Source: DASRIA01 sp963816975 (lineage in GTDB: Bacteria; Actinomycetota; Thermoleophilia; Solirubrobacterales; JBBDJG01). Taken from it: 64,000 nt of DNA. Within the stretch, counting starts at the first letter, position 1, and every line of letters starts with the position of its first letter. The translations under genes and the position numbers were made by a program. Below, piece after piece: positions 34,635-43,173 of this stretch. The notes under the pieces are model-generated. The model saw only the letters and a list, made by a program, of their open reading frames with translations, searched no databases and was not told the origin of the DNA. The DNA lies in contig CAWFMD010000006.1 in NCBI GenBank assembly GCA_963816975.1, positions 558,001 to 622,000 on the forward strand. Direction: 5' to 3'.

Positions 34635-35282
34635 CTATTCCCGGCCGCTGGAGTTCGAGGCGACCATCCGCTCGACTCCATTCCACACGAAACTCGTCAG
34701 CAGCGATGCGAGCGCCGTACGGTCCGCCCCCGGGTTCTGGGCCCCCCACCTGGCAAGTGCCTCGGCGCCGCCGGTGATGATCTCGGCAAGCTGTTCGAGC
34801 GTGGCGCGATCGAGGCCGGCGCTCGACGTGCGTGGGTCGTGCGCGAGCAGGTCGGCGAGCGCGCCGGTTGCGCGTGCGCGCAGCTCGCGCTGGTAGCCGG
34901 CAAGCTCGGGATCGCTGACGTTCAGGGTGAGCACCGTCCACGCGTTACCGGGCTCGGCCGCGAATGCCATGAACGCATCGAGGCCGCGGCGCAGCCGCTC
35001 CTCCACACCTGCGCCGGGCGCGATCGCCGCGCCCAGGCGGTCCTCGAAGATGGCTGCGCTGCGGTCCACGGCTGCCCGGTACAGCTCCGCCTTGGTGCGG
35101 AAGTGCTGGTAGATGAGCGCCTCCGAGACGCCTGCGCTCTGGGCCAGCTCAGCCGTGCGAACGCCGTCGTAGCCCCGCTCCGCGAACGCCCGCGAGGTCA
35201 GCCGCAGGATGCTCTCGCGGCGCTCGCCGCCGCTGATCCGCCGACGTGGCTCTGCTCGCCGGCTGTTCGAGGCAGCTTCCAT
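34635..35282 (-). CDS. TetR-family transcriptional regulator
   Basis: 215 residues. N-terminal helix-turn-helix (about 20-65): RESILRLTSRAFAERGYDGV, TAELAQSAGVSEALIYQHF, RTKAELYRAAV, the standard TetR/AcrR pattern. The C-terminal ligand-binding domain is helical without clear similarity. ATG at 35282 follows AGGAGGAAA, a strong ribosome binding site. Likely autoregulated through the palindrome at 35324-35341 and possibly controls the convergent MFS transporter. Confidence 0.9.
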   Translation of the reverse strand: MEAASNSRRAEPRRRISGGERRESILRLTSRAFAERGYDGVRTAELAQSAGVSEALIYQHFRTKAELYRAAVDRSAAIFEDRLGAAIAPGAGVEERLRRGLDAFMAFAAEPGNAWTVLTLNVSDPELAGYQRELRARATGALADLLAHDPRTSSAGLDRATLEQLAEIITGGAEALARWGAQNPGADRTALASLLTSFVWNGVERMVASNSSGRE

Positions 35283-35323
35283 TTTCCTCCTGATCTGAGA
35301 CTACAGCGGAGATTGATCGCTCT

Positions 35324-35341
35324 TGATGATACGTATTGACA
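35324..35341. promoter_or_regulatory. probable TetR-type operator upstream of the TetR gene
   Basis: TGATGATACGTATTGACA is an imperfect inverted repeat centred on TACGTA; half-sites GTATTGACA and GTATCATCA agree at 6 of 9 positions. It lies 42-59 bases upstream of the regulator's ATG in an AT-richer patch, the usual position for an autoregulatory TetR operator. Only one copy was noticed. Confidence 0.45.
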
Positions 35342-35398
35342 CGGCGTCACGCGCGCACGCGAGCGGGCGCTGGCCTGCCCCGGAAGCCTGCTGCGACG

Positions 35399-36517
35399 TC
35401 AGGAAGGCGGCGTCGCGCGGGCGTCGAGGTCAGGCACCCCCGCGTCGAGGGTGGGAAGCTGGTCTCCGGCGCTCACAGGGCTCTCCGGCGCGACGCGCAC
35501 GCCGGCCAGTTCGTCCGGGCGCACGTTCACCGGGTGGTGGCAGGCGGCGAGGTGGCCGTTCCCGTAGTCGATTAGGGGCGGCTCGACCCGCCGGCAGATG
35601 TCGGTCGCGCGCGGGCAGCGGGTGTGGAACCGGCAGGCGGGGGGAGGGTCGATCGGACTCGGCACGTCGCCCTCCAGCACCAGCGGCTCGCGGGCCGCGT
35701 TCTCGCGCGGGTCGGGTAGCGGGATTGCCGACAGCAGCGCGACCGTGTAGGGATGGTGCGGCGCCGTGTAGAGGTCCTCGGCGGGTGAGACCTCGACCAC
35801 CTTGCCGAGGTACATCACCGCGATGCGATCCGACACGTGGCGCACCACGCCGAGGTCGTGCGCGACGAAGACGTAGGTCAGGTCCAGCTCCGCCTGGAGG
35901 TCCTTCAGCAGGTTGATGATCTGTGCCTGGATCGAAACATCGAGCGCCGAGACGGGCTCGTCCGCGATGATCAGGCGGGGCCGCAGGCCGAGCGCGCGCG
36001 CGATGCCGATGCGCTGACGCTGCCCGCCCGAGAACTCGTGCGGAAAGCGGTTGTAGTGCTCGGGCGACAGGCCTACCCGCTCGAGCAGGCTCTGCACCGT
36101 GCGGCGCAGCTCGGCCCCGGACTGCACCCCGTGCAGGCGCAACGGGTCGCCCACGATCTGCACCACGCGCTTGCGCGGGTTCAGCGATGCGTAGGGGTCC
36201 TGGAAGATCATCTGCATCTCGCGCCGCAGGGGACGCAGCGCGCGGCGTTGCAACCGCGTGATGTCGGTGCCGTCGAACTCGATCTCGCCGGAGTCCGGGT
36301 CTTCGAGGCGCAGCAGGGTCCGGCACAACGTCGACTTGCCACAACCTGACTCGCCCACCAGGCCCAGCGTCTGTCCCTTCGGGAGGCTGAAGGTGACGTC
36401 GTCGACCGCGTGCACGTGGTCGACGGTGCGGTCGAACACCACCCCGGCCTTGATCGGGAAGTGCTTGACGAGGTGGCGTGCGGCCAGCATCGAGCCATCG
36501 GTGGCGTTGATCGTCAT
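35399..36517 (-). CDS. dppF: dipeptide/oligopeptide ABC transporter ATPase (DppF/OppF)
   Basis: 372 residues. Walker A GESGCGKSTLCR, Q-loop MIFQDPYASLNP, signature EFSGGQRQRIGIARAL, Walker B LIIADEPVSALDVS, H-loop VAHDLGVVRHVSD, then the oligopeptide-transporter C-terminal domain with CRFHTRCPRATDIC (cysteine cluster). The last gene of the importer operon; ATG at 36517 overlaps the dppD stop (ATGA). It powers import of peptides with DppD. Extension of the frame to 36691 is ignored. Confidence 0.93.
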   Translation of the reverse strand: MTINATDGSMLAARHLVKHFPIKAGVVFDRTVDHVHAVDDVTFSLPKGQTLGLVGESGCGKSTLCRTLLRLEDPDSGEIEFDGTDITRLQRRALRPLRREMQMIFQDPYASLNPRKRVVQIVGDPLRLHGVQSGAELRRTVQSLLERVGLSPEHYNRFPHEFSGGQRQRIGIARALGLRPRLIIADEPVSALDVSIQAQIINLLKDLQAELDLTYVFVAHDLGVVRHVSDRIAVMYLGKVVEVSPAEDLYTAPHHPYTVALLSAIPLPDPRENAAREPLVLEGDVPSPIDPPPACRFHTRCPRATDICRRVEPPLIDYGNGHLAACHHPVNVRPDELAGVRVAPESPVSAGDQLPTLDAGVPDLDARATPPS

Positions 36518-37548
36518 TCCGCTCCTGCCACGAGGCCGATCCGATCGCCCACCACGCGCTTGGTGCGCTTCGCCTCGGTCTCCAGCCAACAGCGGTCGCG
36601 GTGGCCCGGCTGGTCGGGCAGGCGGGCTTCCAGCGGGGGCACCTGCCGGCACTGCGCGAACTCGTGCGGACAGCGCGGGCGAAAGTGGCATCCCTGCGGT
36701 GGCGAGATCAGCGACGGAGGGGAGCCCGGGATCGAGGGAAGCCGGCGCGGGCGGGGCTGGTCCAGCCGCGTGAGGGAGCCCAGCAGGCCCCAGGTGTACG
36801 GGTGCTGCGGGTCGTAGAAGATGTCGTCGAGCGTTCCCTCCTCGACCACTCTGCCCGCGTACATCACGAGCGCCCGGTCGGCCAGCTCCGCGACCACTCC
36901 CAGGTCATGGGTGATCAGGATCACGGACAGGTCGCGGTCGCGGTTCAGCTTGGTCAAGAGGTCGAGGATCTGCGCCTGGATGGTCACGTCCAGCGCGGTC
37001 GTCGGCTCGTCGGCGATCAGCACGTCCGGATCCAGCGAAAGCGCGAGCGCGATCATCGCGCGCTGCCGCATGCCGCCCGAGAACTCGTGTGGATAGTTGT
37101 GAAAACGAAGCTCGGGGTTCGGGATTCCCACCGATCGCAGGGCCTCGACCGCGCGCATGCGCGCCTCGTCTTTGGGCACGTCATCGTGGGCCAGGATCTG
37201 CTCCACGATCTGGTGCCCGACCTTGTAGACCGGGTTCAGCGCGGACATCGGGTCCTGGAAGACCATCGCGATGCGCGCCGCGCGGATCTGCCGGAGCTTG
37301 TCCTCGCCGAGGGTCAGCAGCTCGTCCTCGCCGAGCCGCACCGAGCCGCCGATGCTCGCGTTGGGCCCGCGCGAAAGGCCCATCACGGTGAGCGCGGTGA
37401 CGCTCTTGCCCGATCCCGACTCTCCCACGATCGCGAGGATCTCACCCGCGTTCAGGACGAAGGACACGCCGTCCACCGCCCGCACGGTGCCGTCTTCGGT
37501 CGCGAAGGACACCTCCAGGTCGGCGATGCGCAGCAGGGGCGCGCTCAC
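36514..37548 (-). CDS. dppD: dipeptide/oligopeptide ABC transporter ATPase (DppD/OppD)
   Basis: 344 residues. Walker A GESGSGKSVTALTVMGL, MVFQDPMSALNP, signature EFSGGMRQRAMIALAL, Walker B VLIADEPTTALDVT, H-loop ITHDLGVVAELAD and the C-terminal CHFRPRCPHEFAQC cysteine cluster of peptide importers. GTG at 37548 overlaps the dppB stop (GTGA), and the stop overlaps dppF (ATGA); the four inner genes are translationally coupled. Confidence 0.93.
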   Translation of the reverse strand: MSAPLLRIADLEVSFATEDGTVRAVDGVSFVLNAGEILAIVGESGSGKSVTALTVMGLSRGPNASIGGSVRLGEDELLTLGEDKLRQIRAARIAMVFQDPMSALNPVYKVGHQIVEQILAHDDVPKDEARMRAVEALRSVGIPNPELRFHNYPHEFSGGMRQRAMIALALSLDPDVLIADEPTTALDVTIQAQILDLLTKLNRDRDLSVILITHDLGVVAELADRALVMYAGRVVEEGTLDDIFYDPQHPYTWGLLGSLTRLDQPRPRRLPSIPGSPPSLISPPQGCHFRPRCPHEFAQCRQVPPLEARLPDQPGHRDRCWLETEAKRTKRVVGDRIGLVAGAE

Positions 37549-38495
37549 GGGTTCAACCTCACTCGCGGGTCGAGCTTCGCGTAGGCGATGTCGACGATCG
37601 CCGACAGCAGCACGATGAAGAATGCCGCGTACAGCGTCGTGCCGAGGATCGGCGGCAGGTCGAGGGTGCCGATCGACTCGGCCACGTACTGGCCGATGCC
37701 CTGCAGCCCGAAGACCTTTTCGGTGAGGATCGCGCCGCCACCGATTGCCGCCCCGAAGTCGAGACCGAACAGGGTCACGATCGGGACCAGGGCGTTGCGC
37801 ATCACGTGACCGACCAGCACGCGCCGCTCCGAAAGGCCCTTGGCGCGCGCGGTGCGCACGTAGTCCTCGTTCATCACGTCCAGCATGTTCGAGCGCAGCA
37901 GGCGGCTGTAGAACCCGATGAAGACCAGCGAGATGCAAAACCACGGCAGGATCATGTGGTTGAACCAGCCCGCCGGGTCCTCGGACAGCGGCACGTAACC
38001 ACCCGCCGGGAACAGGGACACCTTGAACGTGAGGTAGTAGAGCAGCATCGCGCCCACCCAGAACACCGGCAGCGAGATGCCGACCAACCCCAGGATCGTG
38101 ATCACCCGGTCGGGGATGCGCCCCGCATACACCGCGCTGAGCATGCCGAACAGGATCCCGAAGAAGAGCCAGATCAGCGCCCCGCCGATCACCAGCGACG
38201 CGGTCGCCGGAATGCCCCGGATCAGCTCCTCGCGCACGTTCACCCGGTTGGAGTACGACTCCAGGCTGCCGTCGAAGGTCTTCTCCATCATCCGCAGGTA
38301 CTGCACGTGGATCGGATCGTTGAAGCCGAAGTCCTCGCGCACCTGTTCGCGTACGGCGGGCTCCGCCGTCCTCCCCGAGATCCGCAGCACGGGATCGCCA
38401 CCCGGGATCTTGTAGAAGATGAAGAACGTGATGATCGAGATCGCGACCAGCACGAACACCATGCTCGCCAGCCGCCGGACCGTGAAGCGCGCCAC
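37545..38495 (-). CDS. dppB: dipeptide ABC transporter permease (DppB-like)
   Basis: 316 residues. Starts VARFTVRRLASMVFVLVAIS, the standard first helix of DppB/OppB, with a periplasmic loop (IPGGDPV to MMEKTFDGSL), six membrane helices in all and the EAA coupling motif in RTARAKGLSERRVLVGHVMRNAL. GTG at 38495 is chosen because upstream sequence has no homology; it follows the dppC stop by eight bases. Confidence 0.92.
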   Translation of the reverse strand: MARFTVRRLASMVFVLVAISIITFFIFYKIPGGDPVLRISGRTAEPAVREQVREDFGFNDPIHVQYLRMMEKTFDGSLESYSNRVNVREELIRGIPATASLVIGGALIWLFFGILFGMLSAVYAGRIPDRVITILGLVGISLPVFWVGAMLLYYLTFKVSLFPAGGYVPLSEDPAGWFNHMILPWFCISLVFIGFYSRLLRSNMLDVMNEDYVRTARAKGLSERRVLVGHVMRNALVPIVTLFGLDFGAAIGGGAILTEKVFGLQGIGQYVAESIGTLDLPPILGTTLYAAFFIVLLSAIVDIAYAKLDPRVRLNP

Positions 38496-38503
38496 CGTCC
38501 GGC

Positions 38504-39544
38504 CTACCGCAGCCTGAGCTTCGCGCGTGGATCGAGTGCGTCGCGCAGGCCGTCGCCGAACACGTTGAGCGCCAGCACCGTGAGCGTGATCGCGAGGCCC
38601 GGGACGATGGCCAGGTGGGGCGCCGTCACGAGGCGGTCGACCCCCTGGGCGATCAGGTTGCCCCACGATGGGTTGGGCGGCTGAACGCCGGCGCCCAGGA
38701 ACGACAGCGCCGCCTCGGTGATGATGTTGTTGGCGACGATCAGGGTCGCGAAGACCAGGATCGTCGACGCGAGGTTGGGCAGGATCTCGCCGAACATGAT
38801 GCGCAGCGGTCCCATGCCCTGGGCCACGGCGGACTGCACGAACTCCTTCTCGCGCAGCGACAGCACCTGGCCGCGCACGGGCCGGCCCAGGTAGGGGATG
38901 TACACGAAGCCGATCACGAGCGTCGGTATCCATAGGGAGCCGCCCTCGATGTGGATCGGGCCCAGATTCAGCCCGCCGATCGCCAGCGCCGTGCCGAGCG
39001 CGATCGCGAACAGCAGCACCGGGAACGACCACAGGATGTCGAACACGCTGCGGATCAGCGTGTCCGGCAGGCCGCGGGTATAGCCCGCGATCAGGCCCAG
39101 CGACACCGCGAGGATCGTCGTGATGAGCGCGGCCATGAAGCCGACGAACAGCGAATTCCGGCCCCCATAGAGCAGGCGGACCGCCACATCGCGCCCGTTC
39201 GCGTCGGCGCCCAGCAGATACTTCGTGCTGAACGCCGGCCCGAGGGGGGTCCCATCGGGCGTGACCACGTCGACCTGCTCACCGCCGCGCTCGACCTTCC
39301 CGGTGAGATTGTTCTTGTTGGGCCCGATGTCGGCGACGTGCTGCGAGTACAGCGGGGCCGCCAGGCACAACCCCACGATGACCACGAAGAGCGCGAGGAA
39401 CGCGAGCGCGACCCGGTTCCGGCGAAGCCTGCGCAGTGCCAGCCGCCAGGGGCCGAGACCGGCGGTGGCGGCGCCTTCCTCGTGCAGCTCCTCGGCTACC
39501 TCGGCGGACGGGTCGAAGCTGTATTCGGAGGAGGCGTCGGGCAC
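38504..39544 (-). CDS. dppC: dipeptide ABC transporter permease (DppC-like)
   Basis: 346 residues; cytosolic acidic leader of 30 residues, first helix VALAFLALFVVIVGLCLAAP, an extended extracytoplasmic insertion (about 68-105) and the EAA loop EFVQSAVAQGMGPLRIMFGEILPN. Ends DGLRDALDPRAKLRLR as DppC permeases do. GTG start. It lies after the hairpin that separates it from the binding-protein gene. Confidence 0.92.
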   Translation of the reverse strand: MPDASSEYSFDPSAEVAEELHEEGAATAGLGPWRLALRRLRRNRVALAFLALFVVIVGLCLAAPLYSQHVADIGPNKNNLTGKVERGGEQVDVVTPDGTPLGPAFSTKYLLGADANGRDVAVRLLYGGRNSLFVGFMAALITTILAVSLGLIAGYTRGLPDTLIRSVFDILWSFPVLLFAIALGTALAIGGLNLGPIHIEGGSLWIPTLVIGFVYIPYLGRPVRGQVLSLREKEFVQSAVAQGMGPLRIMFGEILPNLASTILVFATLIVANNIITEAALSFLGAGVQPPNPSWGNLIAQGVDRLVTAPHLAIVPGLAITLTVLALNVFGDGLRDALDPRAKLRLR

Positions 39545-39553
39545 GGGAAGAAC

Positions 39554-39580
39554 GGAGAGGGCGCCACAGGCGCCCTCTCC
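39554..39580 (-). terminator. intercistronic hairpin between binding protein and permease genes
   Basis: GGAGAGGGCGCC and GGCGCCCTCTCC are a perfect 12-bp inverted repeat with a 3-base loop, between the binding-protein stop (39591) and dppC start (39544). No U-tract follows. In binding-protein transporter operons such hairpins lead to partial termination or protect the upstream mRNA so that binding protein outnumbers permease. Confidence 0.75.
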
Positions 39581-39590
39581 GGATCGGCTT

Positions 39591-41252
39591 CTACTTCAGG
39601 CAGAACTGGGCCCAGTCATGGGTCCCGACCGCGTAGTCGTCGCCCTTGCAGTTCTCGAAGTCCATGCGCTCCGAGAAGAAGGTCGACTGCTTGCGCGTCC
39701 CGTAGATGGCGCCGTACGCCTTCTCCTGGACCTCGCGGTCGATCTCCGCCCACTGCTGCTTGACCTCGTCGGTCAGCTCGGGCTCGGCTGCCGCGGCGTT
39801 GATCTTCCGCGCCAGCTCCTTGTCATCGGTGTTGTAGATGACGTTGGTGTTGCCCGTCGCCTTGACGTTGTCCGGGTTCTGCAAGATGTCCAGGTAGTCC
39901 GCCGGGTGAGGGTAGTCCTGGAACCAGTTGTACCAGCCGGTCTGCGCCTTGGTGGAGCGGTCGCCGATCGTGGCGAAGTAGGTCGAGGCCGCGATGATCT
40001 TCACCTCGGCGTCCAACCCAATCTCGTTCAAAACATCCGCCAGGTACTCGACCGTCTCCTTGGTGGGGCTCTCCGGGTTGCCCCAGACCGTGACGCTGTC
40101 GCCCTCGACGCCCGCTTCCTTGATCAGCGCCTTGGCCTTCTCGACGTCGACGGGATAGAGGTCCTCCGATTCCTCGTAGCCCGGCACCTGCTGCGGGAGG
40201 AAGGTGTGCTGCTCGGCGATCACACCGCCCTGGACGCGGTTGATCGCGTCGGGGTCGATCGCGTAGTTGACCGCTTGGCGCACCTTGAGGTCGTCGAACG
40301 GCGGGGCCTCGGCGTTGAGGAAGAAGTAGAACGTCGAGGGCGTCGGGAACTGCCGGAAGCGCTTGCCCTCGAACCGGCTCCGCAGCTCCGCGGTGCGGTC
40401 GGCGGGCGGGTTGTCCACCATGAAGTCGAGCTGGTTGCGGGTGATCCGGGTGACCTGGTTGGACTCGGAGCCGTAGATCCCGACGTCGAACCTGTCCGCC
40501 TTGCCGGCGTCCACCGCCGTGCCCTCGAGGCTCGGCGAGAAGTTCGGGTTCTTGACCAGTTCGTAGCCGCGGTTGATGCGCACGTTGCGGATCACGTAGC
40601 GGCCCGCGCCCGGGGGTGGGCTCTTGGTCCGGTTGGACCTGGGCGTGTCGCCCGGGACCACGGCCGCGAACGGGATCGCCAGCTCGAACGTGAACGAGCC
40701 ACGCGGCTCCGTCAGGTCGATCGTGATCTCGCCGGTGCGGTCGTCGGGCTTGATGCCGGCGACGCCCCCCTTCTTCGACTCCAGGAACTCCTGGCCGCCC
40801 ACGATCCCCGTGTAGAACGAGGCGCCCAGTGAGTCCTGGGCGAGCACCCGCTCGATCGACTTCTTGAAGTCGGACGCCTTGATCGGCGTCCCGTCCGAGA
40901 ACTCCAGGTTCTCGCGCAGCTTCAGCTTGTACGTCTTGCCGTCCGCCGAGATCTCGGGCATCGCCTCGGCGAGGCCGGGCACCGGTTCGGCGCCCGCGGG
41001 CCCGCTCTCGTGCGGGAACACGAGCAGGCCGGGATAGCCCTGGAGCAGCGCCTGCCAGCCGTCCACCGTGAACGACAGGGCAGGATCGAGGTAGTCGGGC
41101 ATGGACGTGTGGCCGATCTTGATCGTGCCACCCGCCTTCCCGGATCCGCCTCCGCTGCTACTGCTGTCGTCGTCACCACACGCAGCGATCACGAAGGCCG
41201 CGAGAGCGAGTGCCAAGGTTGTGAGACCGGCTTTTGACGAGCGCGCGAACAA
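39591..41252 (-). CDS. peptide ABC transporter substrate-binding lipoprotein (SBP family 5)
   Basis: 553 residues. Signal peptide with lipobox VIAACG (Cys about 25) followed by a Ser/Gly/Asp linker. Family 5 traits: KTYKLKLRENLEFSDGTPI near residue 105, FDDLKVRQAVNYAID in the middle, and NVIYNTDDKELARKINAA late. It captures peptides outside the membrane for DppBCDF. TTG start at 41252 preceded by AGGGGG. First gene of the importer operon; the 138 bases upstream (41253-41390) hold its promoter, not resolvable here. Substrate (dipeptide, oligopeptide or nickel) cannot be decided. Confidence 0.92.
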   Translation of the reverse strand: MFARSSKAGLTTLALALAAFVIAACGDDDSSSSGGGSGKAGGTIKIGHTSMPDYLDPALSFTVDGWQALLQGYPGLLVFPHESGPAGAEPVPGLAEAMPEISADGKTYKLKLRENLEFSDGTPIKASDFKKSIERVLAQDSLGASFYTGIVGGQEFLESKKGGVAGIKPDDRTGEITIDLTEPRGSFTFELAIPFAAVVPGDTPRSNRTKSPPPGAGRYVIRNVRINRGYELVKNPNFSPSLEGTAVDAGKADRFDVGIYGSESNQVTRITRNQLDFMVDNPPADRTAELRSRFEGKRFRQFPTPSTFYFFLNAEAPPFDDLKVRQAVNYAIDPDAINRVQGGVIAEQHTFLPQQVPGYEESEDLYPVDVEKAKALIKEAGVEGDSVTVWGNPESPTKETVEYLADVLNEIGLDAEVKIIAASTYFATIGDRSTKAQTGWYNWFQDYPHPADYLDILQNPDNVKATGNTNVIYNTDDKELARKINAAAAEPELTDEVKQQWAEIDREVQEKAYGAIYGTRKQSTFFSERMDFENCKGDDYAVGTHDWAQFCLK

Positions 41253-41390
41253 GTTGCCCCCTTTAGGACCTGGAACGTACAGACTGGCAGGAACCGAACT
41301 TCACCTGTCCTGTATTCGGGCGCCCTCCGCCGTTCCCTTCCGGCCCTCGCGGGCGGCCGTGTCGTCCCGTATGCCCCGCAAGGGCCTCGC

Positions 41391-42227
41391 CTAGACCTCG
41401 GCGCGGGGCAGGGACTCGAGGAACCCGCGGACCTCGGCGGCGACCCGGCCAGGATCGTCCTCCATCACGAAGTGACCCGCATCATCCAGTACCGCGAACC
41501 TGGCGCCGGGGAACTGCTTGTGGAAGCGGTGTGCGCCGCCCACCGGCGCGAACTCGTCCCGCGCCCCCCACACGATCGCGCACGGCACGCCCAGCGCCGC
41601 GAGCTTGCCGTCGTAGGGCGCGAGCTTGGAGAAGTCGCCCGATCGGTACAGGTCGAGCTGACCACGACGCCGATCCTCGTCGCCGTAGGCCTTGAAGTAC
41701 TCGTCGATCGCCTCGTCGGCGATCCCCGCGCTGACGTGGCGCAACCCCATCGCAAAGAGGTCGCGGTCGAGGTTCGCGAGCAACTGCTCGCCCTCGCCCT
41801 CCGTGCGCAGCGTCTGGGCCATCCCGTGCCAGCGTCCGTCGGGGAAGAAGCCGGTGTCGGTGATCACCAGCCCGCTCACCGCGTGCGGGTGGTCGCACGC
41901 CCAGCGCAGCCCGATCAGGCCGCCCCAGTCGTGGACCCCCAGCACCACCGGCTCGAGCCCGAGGGCCCGGCGAAAGCGCTCGACATGAGCGATCTGGCGC
42001 TCCCAGGTGCCGGGGAGGTCGGGCGGCGAGTCACCGAAGCCCGGCAGGTCGGGGGCGATCGCCCGGTACCCGGCCGCCGCCGCCGCAGGCAGCACGTTGC
42101 GCCACAGGTACGAGGAGGTCGGATAGCCGTGCAGGAACAGCGCCGCGGGGGCCGTCGCGTCCCCGCCGGCGGGCCACTCCTCGCGATACGCGATCCCTGC
42201 AGCGGTCTTGGGCGCGGCCCTGCTCAC
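41391..42227 (-). CDS. alpha/beta hydrolase, haloalkane dehalogenase/epoxide hydrolase-like
   Basis: 278 residues. LFLHGYPTSSYLWRNVLP (oxyanion HGxP), nucleophile elbow GVHDWGGLIGLRWA with Asp nucleophile (G-V-H-D-W-G-G), acid in VWGARDEFAP and catalytic His in DDAGHFVMEDD. An Asp nucleophile with HGYP indicates haloalkane dehalogenase or epoxide hydrolase rather than esterase. The physiological substrate is unknown. GTG start at 42227. Gene stands alone between the ABC operon and tRNA-Arg. Confidence 0.88.
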   Translation of the reverse strand: MSRAAPKTAAGIAYREEWPAGGDATAPAALFLHGYPTSSYLWRNVLPAAAAAGYRAIAPDLPGFGDSPPDLPGTWERQIAHVERFRRALGLEPVVLGVHDWGGLIGLRWACDHPHAVSGLVITDTGFFPDGRWHGMAQTLRTEGEGEQLLANLDRDLFAMGLRHVSAGIADEAIDEYFKAYGDEDRRRGQLDLYRSGDFSKLAPYDGKLAALGVPCAIVWGARDEFAPVGGAHRFHKQFPGARFAVLDDAGHFVMEDDPGRVAAEVRGFLESLPRAEV

Positions 42228-42265
42228 GCCTAGAATCTAAACCGCGTGCAGCAACAGGCGCGCGG

Positions 42266-42339
<74 letters not shown>

Positions 42340-42347
42340 CTTCGGGG

Positions 42348-42434
42348 TCAGCAGTCGTCGCCGGCGCGGCAGAACGCCACGGCGAACACGAACGCCGCTG
42401 CCTGAGCGCCACTGAGTATCAATACGGCAAGCAT
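42348..42434 (-). CDS. possible 28-aa hydrophobic peptide
   Basis: ATG at 42434 (upstream GCAGGGG) opens a 28-codon frame ending in TGA at 42348, just after the tRNA on the opposite strand. The peptide is almost wholly hydrophobic (MLAVLILSGAQAAAFVFA, then VAFCRAGDDC) and would form one membrane helix with a Cys/Asp-rich tail. Unlike other frames around, it has few charged residues and a sensible length for a small membrane protein. It could still be chance. Remaining sequence 42435-42572 shows nothing else. Confidence 0.3.
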   Translation of the reverse strand: MLAVLILSGAQAAAFVFAVAFCRAGDDC

Positions 42435-42572
42435 CCCCTGCAAATCTCCCGCGTGCGAGCATATCCGCGCTCGGTACGCCGCGTCCAGACCATGTGCGGG
42501 TTTGCAATGCGGCGCCAATCTGAGCCAGGAGAGTCTCAGTTGCTCGCTGGCCCGCCCACGCGAGCGCCGGGG

Positions 42573-43127
42573 TCAGCGGTCGGGCCGGTCGGGATAGACG
42601 TCGTCGATCGTGAACAGGGAGATGTACGGCAGGCCCGCGCCGAGCGCCTGCGCAAGCGCCGCGCCCCCGCCGGCCAGGCGGTCCACGACCGTCAAGGCGC
42701 CGGCCAGCTCGATCCCCTCCTCGCGCAGCCGCTCGACGGCGGTGATCAGCGATCCACCGGAAGTGACGACGTCCTCCACGACCAGCGCGCGCTCGCCGGG
42801 GCCGATCGGCGGGCCCTCGATCCAGCGCTGCAGCCCGTGCTCCTTTCGCTCCTTGCGCACGAAGAAGGCCTTCAGCCCGTCGGCCGCGCACAACACCGAG
42901 CAGGCGATCGGGTCCGCCCCCAGCGTGGGACCGCCCACGGCCGTGGCGCCCAGCCGCTGGGCCTCGGCGGCGACCAGCGCGCCCGCGGCCCGGAAGCCGG
43001 CTGCGGTCAGCAGGGCCCGGCGCGCGTCCACGTAGTACTGCGCTGTGCGCCCGCTGGCGAGCGTCACCTCTCCCAGCACCAGGCCGTGGGTACGCAAAGC
43101 GTCGAGTAGCCGGTCGCGGGCGCTCAA
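42573..43127 (-). CDS. pyrE: orotate phosphoribosyltransferase
   Basis: 184 residues. GEVTLASGRTAQYYVDAR, PTLGADPIACSV, FFVRKERKEHGLQRWIEG and the PRPP-binding motif ALVVEDVVTSGGSLITAVE are diagnostic. It forms OMP from orotate and PRPP in de novo pyrimidine synthesis. Start is TTG at 43127. It is divergent from the patatin-like gene with 46 bases between, so a shared promoter region is likely. Confidence 0.95.
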   Translation of the reverse strand: MSARDRLLDALRTHGLVLGEVTLASGRTAQYYVDARRALLTAAGFRAAGALVAAEAQRLGATAVGGPTLGADPIACSVLCAADGLKAFFVRKERKEHGLQRWIEGPPIGPGERALVVEDVVTSGGSLITAVERLREEGIELAGALTVVDRLAGGGAALAQALGAGLPYISLFTIDDVYPDRPDR

Positions 43128-43173
43128 GGCGCCGGTATCCTAGTGCCGCCGCTGACCCCGACGGAAGGTCCCG

